This document shows, piece by piece, positions 38,201 to 45,548 of a stretch of DNA of 64,000 nucleotides (position 1 is the stretch's first letter; each line of letters begins with the position of its first letter). Under the pieces are notes generated by a model, which ran no database searches, was not told the DNA's origin, and saw only the letters and a list, made by a program, of their open reading frames with translations. Position numbers and translations under genes: made by a program. The DNA comes from Roseiarcus sp963794155 (lineage in GTDB: Bacteria > Pseudomonadota > Alphaproteobacteria > Rhizobiales > Beijerinckiaceae). The DNA is taken from assembly GCA_963794155.1 (NCBI GenBank), contig CAWCCX010000003.1, forward strand, positions 1 through 64,000, in the 5' to 3' direction.

Positions 38201-38453
38201 CCGGCGCGCTCAGGGCATTCGCCTGCGCCCGGCGTTGATCGAGGCCGGCGCGACGCGCTTCAAGCCGATTGTCCTGACCGCGGCGGCGGCGATGATCGGC
38301 GCGGCGTTCATCCTGACCGATCCGATCTTTCAGGGACTCGCCATTTCGCTGGTCTTCGGCCTCGCGTCTTCCACTGCGCTGACGCTGCTGGTCATCCCGG
38401 CGATCTATGTCTGGCTACGGGACGATGAGACGCCTGCAAAAACGGCCGCTTGA
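35229..38453 (+). CDS. RND efflux pump, inner-membrane transporter
   Basis: A 1074-residue proton-driven transporter with twelve predicted membrane helices in two halves. Helix 4 holds the proton-relay acidic pair GILVDDAIVVVENIVRH, and two large periplasmic loops carry the substrate porter domains. The DDAIVVVENI form resembles HAE-type (organic compound) pumps rather than heavy-metal HME pumps. It overlaps the adaptor gene by 4 bp. Placement opposite a sulfide-responsive repressor suggests export linked to sulfur stress, but the substrate is unknown. Confidence 0.9.
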   Translation: MKLGVSGVLTRAFINSPLTPLLLLAALVAGALAVFSLPREEEPQISVPMVDIIVAANGYKADEAVELVTRPLEDIIKGIEGVEHVYSQTEDDRVVVTARFLVGTDQDTAILRVHEKIRAAIGDIPKGIPEPLIVGRGINDVAILVLTLSARPDKAAEWTDNGLRQVAEELQHELTKVEGVGSTYIVGGAPSEIRVEPDPERLALYGMTLSQVTDKLANANRSFLAGAFRDNGQSVPVVAGQTLQGVPDIGLLLLTSRDGRPVYVKDVADVVVGSAETDQRAWTMIRNASGALERQPAVSLAVAKRKGANAVRVAEDAMKRLETIKGRIVPAGLDVTVTRDYGETANDKANELLFHLALATASIVILITATIGWREGVVVLIIIPTTILLTLFASWMMGYTINRVSLFALIFSIGILVDDAIVVVENIVRHWSMRVSRGLVETAVEAVAEVGNPTIVATLAIIAALLPMMFVSGLMGPYMSPIPANASIAMLFSFFVAVTVTPWLLLRLAGRRFAAMPALDETHHDIGPMGRFYIRIAKPVLKGRVRSKMFLISVGLATVGVCALFGTKDVVVKLLPFDNKSEIQVIVDLPKGSSLEETDRVLMTAADRLADLPELTSIQAYAGTAAPFNFNGLVRHYYLRSEPQMGDLSVNLKPKGDRSRASHSIALDVRKRLADVPLPPHGSIKVVEVPPGPPVLSTLLAEVYGPDAASRRELASKVRKAFESVDFVVDVDDSYGVPAERLRFAIDQEALEFHGVAEQAVYDTIGALVGGTKVGYSQRGSGLKPILINVALPRSALTLNERILSTPLPAGGTARQGANVELGDVVTLKREVSSYPIFRHNGRFAEMVTGELAGRFEAPIYGMLAVDDRIAGMDWGATGKPEITLHGQPLDESKPTLLWDGEWEVTYVTFRDMGAAFAVAILAIYLLVVAQFGSFVLPFVVLTPVPLTLIGIVLGHWALGAPFTATSMIGFIALAGIIVRNSILLVDFIRTRRAQGIRLRPALIEAGATRFKPIVLTAAAAMIGAAFILTDPIFQGLAISLVFGLASSTALTLLVIPAIYVWLRDDETPAKTAA

Positions 38454-38485
38454 GCGGCTCGGTTTTCGGTTGAAAGGAGACTGAC

Positions 38486-38854
38486 ATGACTGCGAACGAT
38501 TGGCCCGGCTTGACCCAACATCTCGGCGGCGAACTACGCCATCTGCGCGTCGGCGCAAGCGAGGTGATGAAGGGGTTCTCGGGGATCGCGCAAGCTGCGC
38601 TCGCGCCGGGCGCGCTGGACGTCAAGACGAAGGAACTGATCGCGCTCGCGATCTCGATCGCGACGCGCTGCGACGATTGCATCGCTTTCCACACCAAGGC
38701 CGCCGTCGATCGCGGCGCCACGCGCGAGGAGGTGCTGGAGACACTGGGCATGGCGATCTACATGGGCGCCGGCCCGGCCGCGATGTATGCAAGCCATGCG
38801 CTCGGCGCATTCAACCAGTTCGCCGAGGCGAAAACCAAGAGCACGAATTCTTGA
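38486..38854 (+). CDS. Carboxymuconolactone decarboxylase/AhpD-like protein
   Basis: A 122-residue all-helical protein with the AhpD-type redox motif RCDDCIAFHTKAA (CxxC followed by His three residues later), then GATREEVLETLGMAIYMGAG. Such proteins are small thiol peroxidases or reductase partners. The ATG at 38486 has AAAGGAG 6 bp upstream. It follows the RND pump by 32 bp and precedes a rhodanese by 15 bp, so it is in the same operon and fits a thiol/sulfur stress role. Confidence 0.85.
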   Translation: MTANDWPGLTQHLGGELRHLRVGASEVMKGFSGIAQAALAPGALDVKTKELIALAISIATRCDDCIAFHTKAAVDRGATREEVLETLGMAIYMGAGPAAMYASHALGAFNQFAEAKTKSTNS

Positions 38855-38869
38855 ACGGAGGGACCCGCG

Positions 38870-39211
38870 ATGATTTTCTCAGACATTTTCTCCAAGCGCT
38901 CCGGCGCAGACCCGGGCGAGATTGGGCATGACGAACTCGCCGAAGGTCTGCAGTCCGAGTCCTGCGTGCTCGTCGACGTCCGCGAACCGCACGAATTCTC
39001 GGCGGGCCACGTGCCGGGCTCGGTCAATCATCCGCTTTCGCGCTTCGACCCGCATCGATTGCCCGCCGGCAAGCAGGTCGTATTAATCTGCGGCTCCGGC
39101 AAGCGATCTGCGAGCGCGCTCAGCCGGGCGCGCGAGGCGGGACTCACCGCTGTCCGTCACTATCCAGGCGGCGTGATGGGCTGGCGGCGAGAGGGCGGTC
39201 AACTCAGCTGA
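38870..39211 (+). CDS. Rhodanese-like sulfurtransferase
   Basis: A single rhodanese domain of 113 residues. It has LVDVREPHEFSAGHVPGSVN near the start and the active-site loop LICGSGKRSAS, with catalytic Cys at about 71. It has no signal peptide, so it is cytoplasmic. It probably moves persulfide sulfur made by SQR to cellular acceptors. It is the last gene of the efflux operon. Confidence 0.88.
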   Translation: MIFSDIFSKRSGADPGEIGHDELAEGLQSESCVLVDVREPHEFSAGHVPGSVNHPLSRFDPHRLPAGKQVVLICGSGKRSASALSRAREAGLTAVRHYPGGVMGWRREGGQLS

Positions 39212-39308
39212 CCGGCCTGAGCGCGCATTTCAGCACCGTGAACCCGCAATAGCCACTTTCCCCCAGCTGCGACCCCCACGGTCACGATCCGCAGTGACGG
39301 CTTAACGT

Positions 39309-39322
39309 CGTCAACTTCGGCC
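39309..39322 (+). repeat. Copy of the casposon terminal-repeat motif
   Basis: CGTCAACTTCGGCC is one mismatch from the right repeat and two from the left repeat of the element at 13.6-23.1 kb. It lies 9 bp beyond the stop of the cas1 remnant that follows, the same arrangement as at 13.6 kb. Confidence 0.5.
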
Positions 39323-39331
39323 GTCGAGTTT

Positions 39332-39441
39332 CTATGCCGACACGATCGCCACCACCATCTGCGCCATCTCCGGGTTGAGCCGGCAAACGCCGTCGGTCCG
39401 AATGACAAAATCCGCCGGATCGAACACGCGGCCCTTTGGCG
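39332..39441 (-). pseudogene. cas1 C-terminal remnant
   Basis: Reading down from 39441: APKGRVFDPADFVIRTDGVC, RLNPEMAQMVVAIVSA, stop at 39332. This is nearly identical over about 25 residues to the end of the cas1 gene at 13.6 kb (FDPADFVIRSDGVCRLNPEM). Only the last ~35 codons remain. It sits in the 500-bp intergenic region between the rhodanese and LacI genes, otherwise empty apart from a palindrome. Confidence 0.8.
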
Positions 39442-39451
39442 CGGCGTGGAT

Positions 39452-39470
39452 GGCCGGGACAAGCCCGGCC
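39452..39470. repeat. Intergenic palindrome GGCCGGG-acaag-CCCGGCC
   Basis: A 7-bp perfect stem with a 5-base loop followed by ATGACGA. This form is typical of short dispersed palindromes in Rhizobiales intergenic DNA. It directly adjoins the cas1 remnant. Confidence 0.5.
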
Positions 39471-39710
39471 ATGACGACTGGCGCGAGGCAAGATCGGCAA
39501 AGACGCAACCATCTAACGCGATAAGAGCCAAAATCCGCCAGCCAGAAAATTTCCCACCCGGCTCAGCCTTGTTCCGCCCGCGCTTCGCGAGCGCCGCGCG
39601 CGTCGATAGCGACCGGAGGCTCTCGATCGCCGGACAGCCTCATTTGACCTTTGCCCATAAATGCGGGATAAAAATATTTAGAACGATCTAAAAAGCGTCC
39701 GGGGAGGGGC

Positions 39711-40721
39711 GTGCGTCCGACCGTGAAAGACATTGCGCGGCACGCGGGCGTTTCGCCGGCCACCGTTTCGCTCGTCTTGCGCAAGAGCCCGCTGGTCGCG
39801 GAATCGACCCGGGCCGGGGTCCAATCCTCGATCCAATCTCTGGGTTACGTCTATCACCGCGCGGCGGCCAATCTGCGGATGCGGCTGACCCATACGGTCG
39901 GGCTGGTGATCTGCGAGATCACCAATCCGTTCTACGCTGAGTTGGCGGCCGGGATCGACGACGCGCTCGACCAGGCGGGCTGGGTCGCCTTTGTCGCCAA
40001 CACCGCCGAATCGCCCGAGCGCCAGGGACGATTCATCGCCCGAATGCGCGAGCATCGGGTGGACGGCATCCTGCTTGCCCCGGGCGAAGGCACCGCGCCC
40101 GAGGCGCTCGACGAACTCAAGCGGCAGGGCCTTCCGGTCGTGCAGATCTTGCGGCGCGCCGGGCGGAGCAACGCCGATTATGTGAGCGCCGACTTCCGTC
40201 TCGGGATGACGCTCGCGGCCGAACACCTGATCCGCCTCGGGCACAAGCGTATCGCCTTCGTCGGCGGGGCGCGCCGGGTCACGCCGGCGAGAGACCGCAC
40301 CGAAGCGTTCCGCGAGATCCTGACCCGCTTCGGGTTGGAGGTTGGGCCGATCGTCAAATGCCTGCCGACGCGCGAAGGGGGCGCGAGCGCGGTCGGCGAC
40401 CTGTTCAAGACCAAAGCCCAGGCGCCGACCGCGGTGCTTTGCCACAACGATCTCTGCGCGCTTGGGGTGATGCTCGGTCTCGCCGACCGGGGGCTTGTTC
40501 CGGGGCGCGACGTCGCGGTCATCGGCTTCGACAACATTCCCGAAGGCGCCATGCATCGGCCGGCGCTGACGACGGTCGCGATCGGCGCCCGCGCCATCGG
40601 CGAAGAAGCCGCCCGCCTGCTCTTGCGCCGCATCAAGTCGCCGGAGGGGCCGCCCGAAAGCATCGTTCTGCCGCCAAGGCTCGTCATTCGCTCGAGTTGC
40701 GGGGGACAAGGTCTGCAGTGA
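39711..40721 (+). CDS. LacI-family transcriptional regulator
   Basis: A GTG start at 39711 with GGGGAGGGG just upstream. The N-terminal HTH VKDIARHAGVSPATVSLVLR (residues 5-24) is followed by the hinge helix region (YVYHRAAANLRMR) and a periplasmic-binding-protein-like ligand domain (HTVGLVICEITNPFYAELA; VAVIGFDNIPEGAMHRPALT). At 336 residues it is standard. It is 46 bp ahead of the sugar-binding protein gene, so it very likely controls the transporter operon in response to its sugar. Confidence 0.93.
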   Translation: MRPTVKDIARHAGVSPATVSLVLRKSPLVAESTRAGVQSSIQSLGYVYHRAAANLRMRLTHTVGLVICEITNPFYAELAAGIDDALDQAGWVAFVANTAESPERQGRFIARMREHRVDGILLAPGEGTAPEALDELKRQGLPVVQILRRAGRSNADYVSADFRLGMTLAAEHLIRLGHKRIAFVGGARRVTPARDRTEAFREILTRFGLEVGPIVKCLPTREGGASAVGDLFKTKAQAPTAVLCHNDLCALGVMLGLADRGLVPGRDVAVIGFDNIPEGAMHRPALTTVAIGARAIGEEAARLLLRRIKSPEGPPESIVLPPRLVIRSSCGGQGLQ

Positions 40722-40767
40722 GTTCGTCGCCTCGCCGAGGCTCGAACCCAATTGGGAGGAAGAAGCA

Positions 40768-41874
40768 ATGGCCATGCAAGCAAGTTCATCGGCTCTGATC
40801 GCCTGCGCGCTGATCGCGTTCGGCGCCTTGCCGGTCGCGCCCGCCGCCGCGGACGCGGTCGCGGACGCCAAGGCGGCGGTCGCGAAATACGCCGGACCTC
40901 AAACGACCTGGGAAGGCCCGACCAAGGGGCCGAAGCCCGAGGCGGGAAAAAAGATCGTCTTCCTTTCGGGCGACGAGCAGAACGACATCTCCCATCTCTA
41001 CGGGGTCTACATCAAGGAAGCGGGGCAGAAGCTCGGATGGGACGTCACCGTCATCGACGGAAAGGGAAGCCCGACATCCTGGCTTGCGGGCATGAACCAG
41101 GCGATCGCACTCAAGCCCGACGGCATCGCTCTCTTCGCCGACGCGGCGAGCCTTCAGGATCCGATCAAGGCTGGCGTCGCGCAGGGGATCAAGTTCGTCG
41201 GCCTGCATGCCGCCGGACTGCCCGGGCCGCAGCCGGACCTCAATCTCGTCGTCAATATCCAGGAGGATCCGCGTGAGATCGGCAAGGCCGAGGCGGATTG
41301 GGCGATCGCCGATTCCAACGGCAAGGCTCATGTCGTCGTCCTGAGTCATAACGAATACGCGATCGCCAAGGTCAAATCGATGGCGACCAAGGACGAGGTT
41401 GAGAAGTGCCCGGACTGCAAGGTCCTCGATTATGTCAACTCGCCGGCCTCGGAAGCGGCTCAGCGGCAGCCGCAACTGACGACGAGCTGGGTGCAGCGCT
41501 TCGGCCTGCCGATCTACGCGACTTCGGTCGGCGACAACGACTGGGACTTCGCCGTTCCGACTTTGCGCTCGGGCGGCGTCGATCCCGCCCAGGCCAAGCT
41601 GATCGCGGCCGACGGCAACCGCTCGGCCTACGACCGCATCCGCAAGGGCGATCAATACCAGGTGGTGACCGTCTCCGAGCCGATTGAACTGCAGGCATGG
41701 CAGGCGATCGACGAATTGAACCGCGCTTTCCACAACGAGCCTCCGAGCGGCTTCGTGCAGCCGCCGTTCCTCGTCACCAAGGAGAACATCAACGCCGAAG
41801 GCGGCGACAAGAACACCTTCATTCCCAGCAACAACTACAAGCAGCATTATCTCGACGTCTGGGGCGTCAAGTAG
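40768..41874 (+). CDS. Sugar ABC transporter substrate-binding protein
   Basis: Periplasmic binding protein of the ribose/galactose type I fold. Signal peptide at residues 1-28 (LIACALIAFGALPVAPAAA), then KIVFLSGDEQNDISHLYGVY, WLAGMNQAIALKPDGIALFA and VVVLSHNEYAIAKVKSM. A Cys pair KCPDCK at about 212-215 could form a disulfide. ATG 40768 has GGGAGGAAG upstream (40756-40764). It is followed by a strong stem-loop and the ATPase and permease genes. The sugar cannot be told. Confidence 0.88.
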   Translation: MAMQASSSALIACALIAFGALPVAPAAADAVADAKAAVAKYAGPQTTWEGPTKGPKPEAGKKIVFLSGDEQNDISHLYGVYIKEAGQKLGWDVTVIDGKGSPTSWLAGMNQAIALKPDGIALFADAASLQDPIKAGVAQGIKFVGLHAAGLPGPQPDLNLVVNIQEDPREIGKAEADWAIADSNGKAHVVVLSHNEYAIAKVKSMATKDEVEKCPDCKVLDYVNSPASEAAQRQPQLTTSWVQRFGLPIYATSVGDNDWDFAVPTLRSGGVDPAQAKLIAADGNRSAYDRIRKGDQYQVVTVSEPIELQAWQAIDELNRAFHNEPPSGFVQPPFLVTKENINAEGGDKNTFIPSNNYKQHYLDVWGVK

Positions 41875-41890
41875 CCTCCTCGTCTTGAAT

Positions 41891-41915
41891 CCCCGGCGGG
41901 CGCCGCTCGCCGGGG
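41891..41915 (+). terminator. Stem-loop after the binding-protein gene
   Basis: CCCCGGCG pairs perfectly with CGCCGGGG, with further pairing inside, and is followed by CTTAATT rather than a T-run. It is 17 bp after the stop and 29 bp before the ATPase start. Such hairpins between binding-protein and transporter genes commonly protect the upstream mRNA so the binding protein is made in excess; partial termination is also possible. Confidence 0.55.
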
Positions 41916-41943
41916 CTTAATTGAAGATCTGGAACGAGCGGTC

Positions 41944-43482
41944 ATGGAACGCGTCGAGCCTCGTCAAGAGAGCCTGCCCGCGCCGCTGCTGGCCATGACC
42001 GGTCTCGTCAAGCGATTCACCGCGACGCTTGCGCTCGATCACGTCGACTTCGACGTGAAGGGGGGCGAAGTCCACGCCTTGCTCGGCCAGAACGGCGCGG
42101 GCAAGTCGACCCTGATCAAGATCATGGCCGGCGTCTACGAGGCCGACGAGGGCGAGATTTCGTTTGGCGGAAGACCGGCGCGTCCTCAAGCCTCCTCGCT
42201 GCCGATCGCCTTCATCCATCAGGATCTCGGGCTCGTGGAGTGGATGACGACAGCGGAGAACGTCGCCATTCAGACCGGCTATCCGCGATCGCCCTTAGGG
42301 CTGGTGTCGTGGCGGCGGGTGCGCGAGGCCGCCGCGGACTCGCTTGCGATCATGGGCGCCGACCTCAATCCGGATGCGCCGATCTCGGCGTTGCCGGCCG
42401 CCGAGCGCTCGCTCGTCGCCATCGGCCGGGCGCTCGCCATCAAGGCCGACATCCTCGTTCTCGACGAGCCGACCGCGGCGCTGCCGGAGGCCGACGTCGA
42501 GCGCCTGCTCGCCACGCTCAGGCGCCTGCGCCGGAGCGGCATTGGAATCGTCTATGTTACCCATCGCCTCGATGAGGTGTTCCGGATCGCCGACCGGGTC
42601 ACGGTTCTTCGCGACGGCCGGCGGCTCGCCACCGTCGCAACCCGCGAGACGAATGCGGAGGATCTCGTGCAGATGATCGTCGGGCGTTCGATGAGCGACG
42701 CGTTCGTGCGGCCGGCCGCGGCGTCGAAACGCATCGCGCTCACGGTCCAGGGGCTCGCCGTCCACGGCGTGGGTCCGGTCTCGTTTTCCGTGGCCGCAGG
42801 CGAGACGCTGGGGCTGGTCGGGCTGCGCGGCGCCGGCCATCACACGATCGGCCGGGCGATTTTCGGCGAGGCGCCGGCCGCGGTCGGACGGATTGCGCTC
42901 GACGGGGAGGCGGTTGCGCCGAGAAGCCCGGCCGAAGCGATGGCGCACGGCATTGGCTTCGTGTCGAGCCGCCGCGCCGAGGAAGGGATCGCGGCCAATC
43001 TCGCGGTCCGCGAGAACATCTATCTCAATCCCGCGGCGAGCGGAAAGGGCGTGCTCGAATTCGTTCCCCGCGCCGAGGAGCTCAAGCGGGCGCGCGAGGC
43101 CGTGCGCCGGTTTTCGATCAAGGCGGCGAGCGTCGAGGAGCCTGCGGCGACCCTTTCCGGTGGGAACCAGCAGAAAGTGGCGGTCGCCCGCTGGATGGAG
43201 ACCGAGGCCAAGCTCCTCATCCTCGAGGAGCCGACCATCGGCGTCGACGTCGGCGCGAAGGCCGACATCTACCACCTGCTTCAGCTCTCGCTCAGCCGCG
43301 GCCTTGCGGTTCTTCTCATCTCATCCGATTTCGAAGAGGTTGAGCGCATCTGCCATCGCGCCCTTGTCTTCAGCCGCGGTCGGGTCGTGGCGGAGATTCC
43401 GCGCGAACGCCTAACGGTCGCCGCTCTCACCCAGACGGCCTCCGGCGGCGCGGCGGCGCATCGCCAGGGAGCGCTCTCGTGA
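41944..43482 (+). CDS. Sugar ABC transporter ATP-binding protein (RbsA/XylG type)
   Basis: A 512-residue protein with two nucleotide-binding domains. The first has Walker A LLGQNGAGKSTLIKIM, signature LPAAERSLVAIGRAL and Walker B ILVLDEPTAAL. The second has a degenerate Walker A (LVGLRGAGHHTIG), intact signature LSGGNQQKVAVARWM and LLILEEPTIGV. This asymmetry is normal for the RbsA family. It overlaps the permease by 4 bp. Confidence 0.93.
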   Translation: MERVEPRQESLPAPLLAMTGLVKRFTATLALDHVDFDVKGGEVHALLGQNGAGKSTLIKIMAGVYEADEGEISFGGRPARPQASSLPIAFIHQDLGLVEWMTTAENVAIQTGYPRSPLGLVSWRRVREAAADSLAIMGADLNPDAPISALPAAERSLVAIGRALAIKADILVLDEPTAALPEADVERLLATLRRLRRSGIGIVYVTHRLDEVFRIADRVTVLRDGRRLATVATRETNAEDLVQMIVGRSMSDAFVRPAAASKRIALTVQGLAVHGVGPVSFSVAAGETLGLVGLRGAGHHTIGRAIFGEAPAAVGRIALDGEAVAPRSPAEAMAHGIGFVSSRRAEEGIAANLAVRENIYLNPAASGKGVLEFVPRAEELKRAREAVRRFSIKAASVEEPAATLSGGNQQKVAVARWMETEAKLLILEEPTIGVDVGAKADIYHLLQLSLSRGLAVLLISSDFEEVERICHRALVFSRGRVVAEIPRERLTVAALTQTASGGAAAHRQGALS

Positions 43483-44507
43483 GCCGCGCCGGCGACCGGT
43501 CCTTCGCCGCCGTCCTGACCCGAGCGATCTCGGTCTGGGGTCTGCTCCTGCTGTTCGTTCTGCTGGTGATCGTGTTTTCGCTTCTGAAGCCCGACACGTT
43601 CCTCACCTACTTCAATATCCGCTCGATTCTCAGCAACAAGTCGGTTCAGCTCCTGGTCGCGCTGTCGGTGTTCATCCCGATGGTGGCGAACCAGTTCGAT
43701 CTCTCGGCCGGCTTCAACGTCGGCATCTCGCAAGTGCTGGCGATCGGCCTTCAGGGGCAGGGATTGCCGTGGCCGGCCGCGGTCTGCGCGGTGCTCCTGC
43801 TGGGCGCCGCGGTTGGTCTCGCCAACGGACTGCTGGTCACCCGGGTCAAGATCGACTCGTTCATCGCCACGCTCGGAACGGGCACGATTCTCTATGGACT
43901 CAACGCCTGGTACACCGGCGGCCAGCAGGTGCTCGCCTCGTTGCCGCCGGCGTTCCTAGCCATTTCCGGCAGCGTCTGGATCGTGCCCGCGCCGGCGATC
44001 TACGCGCTGATCGTCAGCCTCACGTTGTGGGTCGTATTCGAGTATCTGCCGCTCGGCCGCTATCTCTATGTGCTCGGCGCAAGCCCGCGCGCCGCCGAGC
44101 TCAACGGCATTTCCGCCAAGCGTTACGTCACGCTGGCATTCGTCGCGGCGGGAACGCTCGCCTCATTCGCCGGCGTCGTGCTGCAGTCGCAGCTTCAGGT
44201 CGGCCAGAGCTCGGTCGGTCAGGAATATCTGTTGCCGGCTTTCACTGCCGCGCTTCTCGGCGCGACCTCGATCCGTCCCGGTCGGGTGAACGTGTGGGGA
44301 ACCGTGCTCGCGGTCGCGGTGCTCGCGGTGACGGTCGCCGGCCTCAATCAGCTCGGCGCGCCGTTCTTCGTCGAGCCTCTCTTCAACGGGTCGATGCTGA
44401 TCCTCGCGGTCGGGCTTGCGGTGCAGGCGGCGCAGCGGCGTCAGCGGCGCGGCGCCCAAGCCGATCGGGCTGCGGCGGCCGCCTCGGCCGCGCCGGTCGT
44501 GGAATAG
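43479..44507 (+). CDS. Sugar ABC transporter permease (RbsC type)
   Basis: A 342-residue inner-membrane protein with 8-10 hydrophobic helices; GTG start overlapping the ATPase stop. The family motif VPMVANQFDLSAGFNVGISQ is a variant of the usual IDLSVG box, and the C-terminal SIRPGRVNVWGTVLAVAVLA matches the GxGxxxGTxxG region. The Ala/Arg-rich tail (about 315-340) is not conserved. Confidence 0.9.
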   Translation: MSRAGDRSFAAVLTRAISVWGLLLLFVLLVIVFSLLKPDTFLTYFNIRSILSNKSVQLLVALSVFIPMVANQFDLSAGFNVGISQVLAIGLQGQGLPWPAAVCAVLLLGAAVGLANGLLVTRVKIDSFIATLGTGTILYGLNAWYTGGQQVLASLPPAFLAISGSVWIVPAPAIYALIVSLTLWVVFEYLPLGRYLYVLGASPRAAELNGISAKRYVTLAFVAAGTLASFAGVVLQSQLQVGQSSVGQEYLLPAFTAALLGATSIRPGRVNVWGTVLAVAVLAVTVAGLNQLGAPFFVEPLFNGSMLILAVGLAVQAAQRRQRRGAQADRAAAAASAAPVVE

Positions 44508-44519
44508 GAGCGAAGGGCG

Positions 44520-45473
44520 ATGAACGACGAGACCGGCGAGCCGGCAGGCGTCAGTCCGGTCCTGGCCGCGGATTGGTTCAACTCGCGCTGGGGCCGCGAG
44601 GATCAGCACGGCAACGGCAATCTGATGACGCCTGAAAAGGTGCTCGAGGCGGTCGGCCTCATCAAGACCGGCGAGATCGTCAGCCTCGGCATGCCGTACG
44701 ATTCCCGCATGCCGCTTGCGCCCGGCCGGGCCTATGCGTTGCGGATGCCGGGTGGACCGACCGGCGGACCTTATGGACGCAAGAGCAGGACGATCTGGAA
44801 CGACGAGTTCATCGCGACCGAAATCGGCCAGATCGGCACCCAGATGGACGCGCTCGGCCACCTCGGCTGCATGTGCGGGGCGCGCGGCGACAAGACCAAC
44901 ATGCTCTTTTACAACGGCAACAAGCTCTCGGACATGTGGTCGCCCTATGGGCTGAAGAAGCTCGGGATGGAGAATGCGCGGCCGTTCTTCACTCGCGGCG
45001 TGCTGTTCGACGTGCAAGGCCTCAAGGGCCGGGTGCTCGATGTCGGCGAGGAGATCACGCTCGCCGACTTGAAGGCCTGCCTCGAGCGCCAGGGCGTGGC
45101 CGAAGACGCAATCCGGCCGGGCGACGCGGCGTTCGTGCGCACCGGGCACGGATCGCGGTGGTACACGGAGACGCGCACTTTCTACGACGGCGCGCCCGGC
45201 ATCGGCCTCGAATGTGCGCGCTGGTTCTCGAGCCTTGAGGTCTGCATCGTCGGCGCCGACAATTTCGCCGTCGAGGTCGTTCCGCCTGTCGACCCCGAAG
45301 TCTTCCACCCCTGCCACCAGCATCTCATCATGGAGAAGGGCATTCATCTCCAGGAGGGCATGACGTTCGAGGGGCTGGTGGAGCGCCAAGCGTGGGTGTT
45401 CGCCTATGTCTTCGCGCCCCTCCCGATCGTCGGCGCGACCGGCTCGCCCGGAAACCCGATCGCGGTGCTGTAG
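44520..45473 (+). CDS. Cyclase-family metal-dependent hydrolase (kynurenine-formamidase-like)
   Basis: A 317-residue protein of the putative-cyclase family (PF04199). The segment IGTQMDALGHLGCM resembles the family's metal-binding motif; later IRPGDAAFVRTGHGSRW and GIGLECARWFSSLEVCIVGA are typical. The final substrate-binding block HPCHQHLIMEKGIHLQE follows. It has no signal peptide. ATG 44520 has GGAGCGAAGGG upstream. It is the last gene of the LacI-ABC operon, suggesting it acts on the imported compound, perhaps opening a lactone or amide. Confidence 0.85.
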   Translation: MNDETGEPAGVSPVLAADWFNSRWGREDQHGNGNLMTPEKVLEAVGLIKTGEIVSLGMPYDSRMPLAPGRAYALRMPGGPTGGPYGRKSRTIWNDEFIATEIGQIGTQMDALGHLGCMCGARGDKTNMLFYNGNKLSDMWSPYGLKKLGMENARPFFTRGVLFDVQGLKGRVLDVGEEITLADLKACLERQGVAEDAIRPGDAAFVRTGHGSRWYTETRTFYDGAPGIGLECARWFSSLEVCIVGADNFAVEVVPPVDPEVFHPCHQHLIMEKGIHLQEGMTFEGLVERQAWVFAYVFAPLPIVGATGSPGNPIAVL

Positions 45474-45548
45474 GCAGCTTTCCGCTGGGTTGCTTCGGCT
45501 CACGCTCGCAATGACGGCTGTGCCGGCATTTGAGCTCGAGGGGCTCGC

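Noticed and set aside
45474..45548. Conserved small RNA between the cyclase and poxB genes
   Set aside because: The stretch resembles common dispersed intergenic sequence and shows no promoter-terminator pair.
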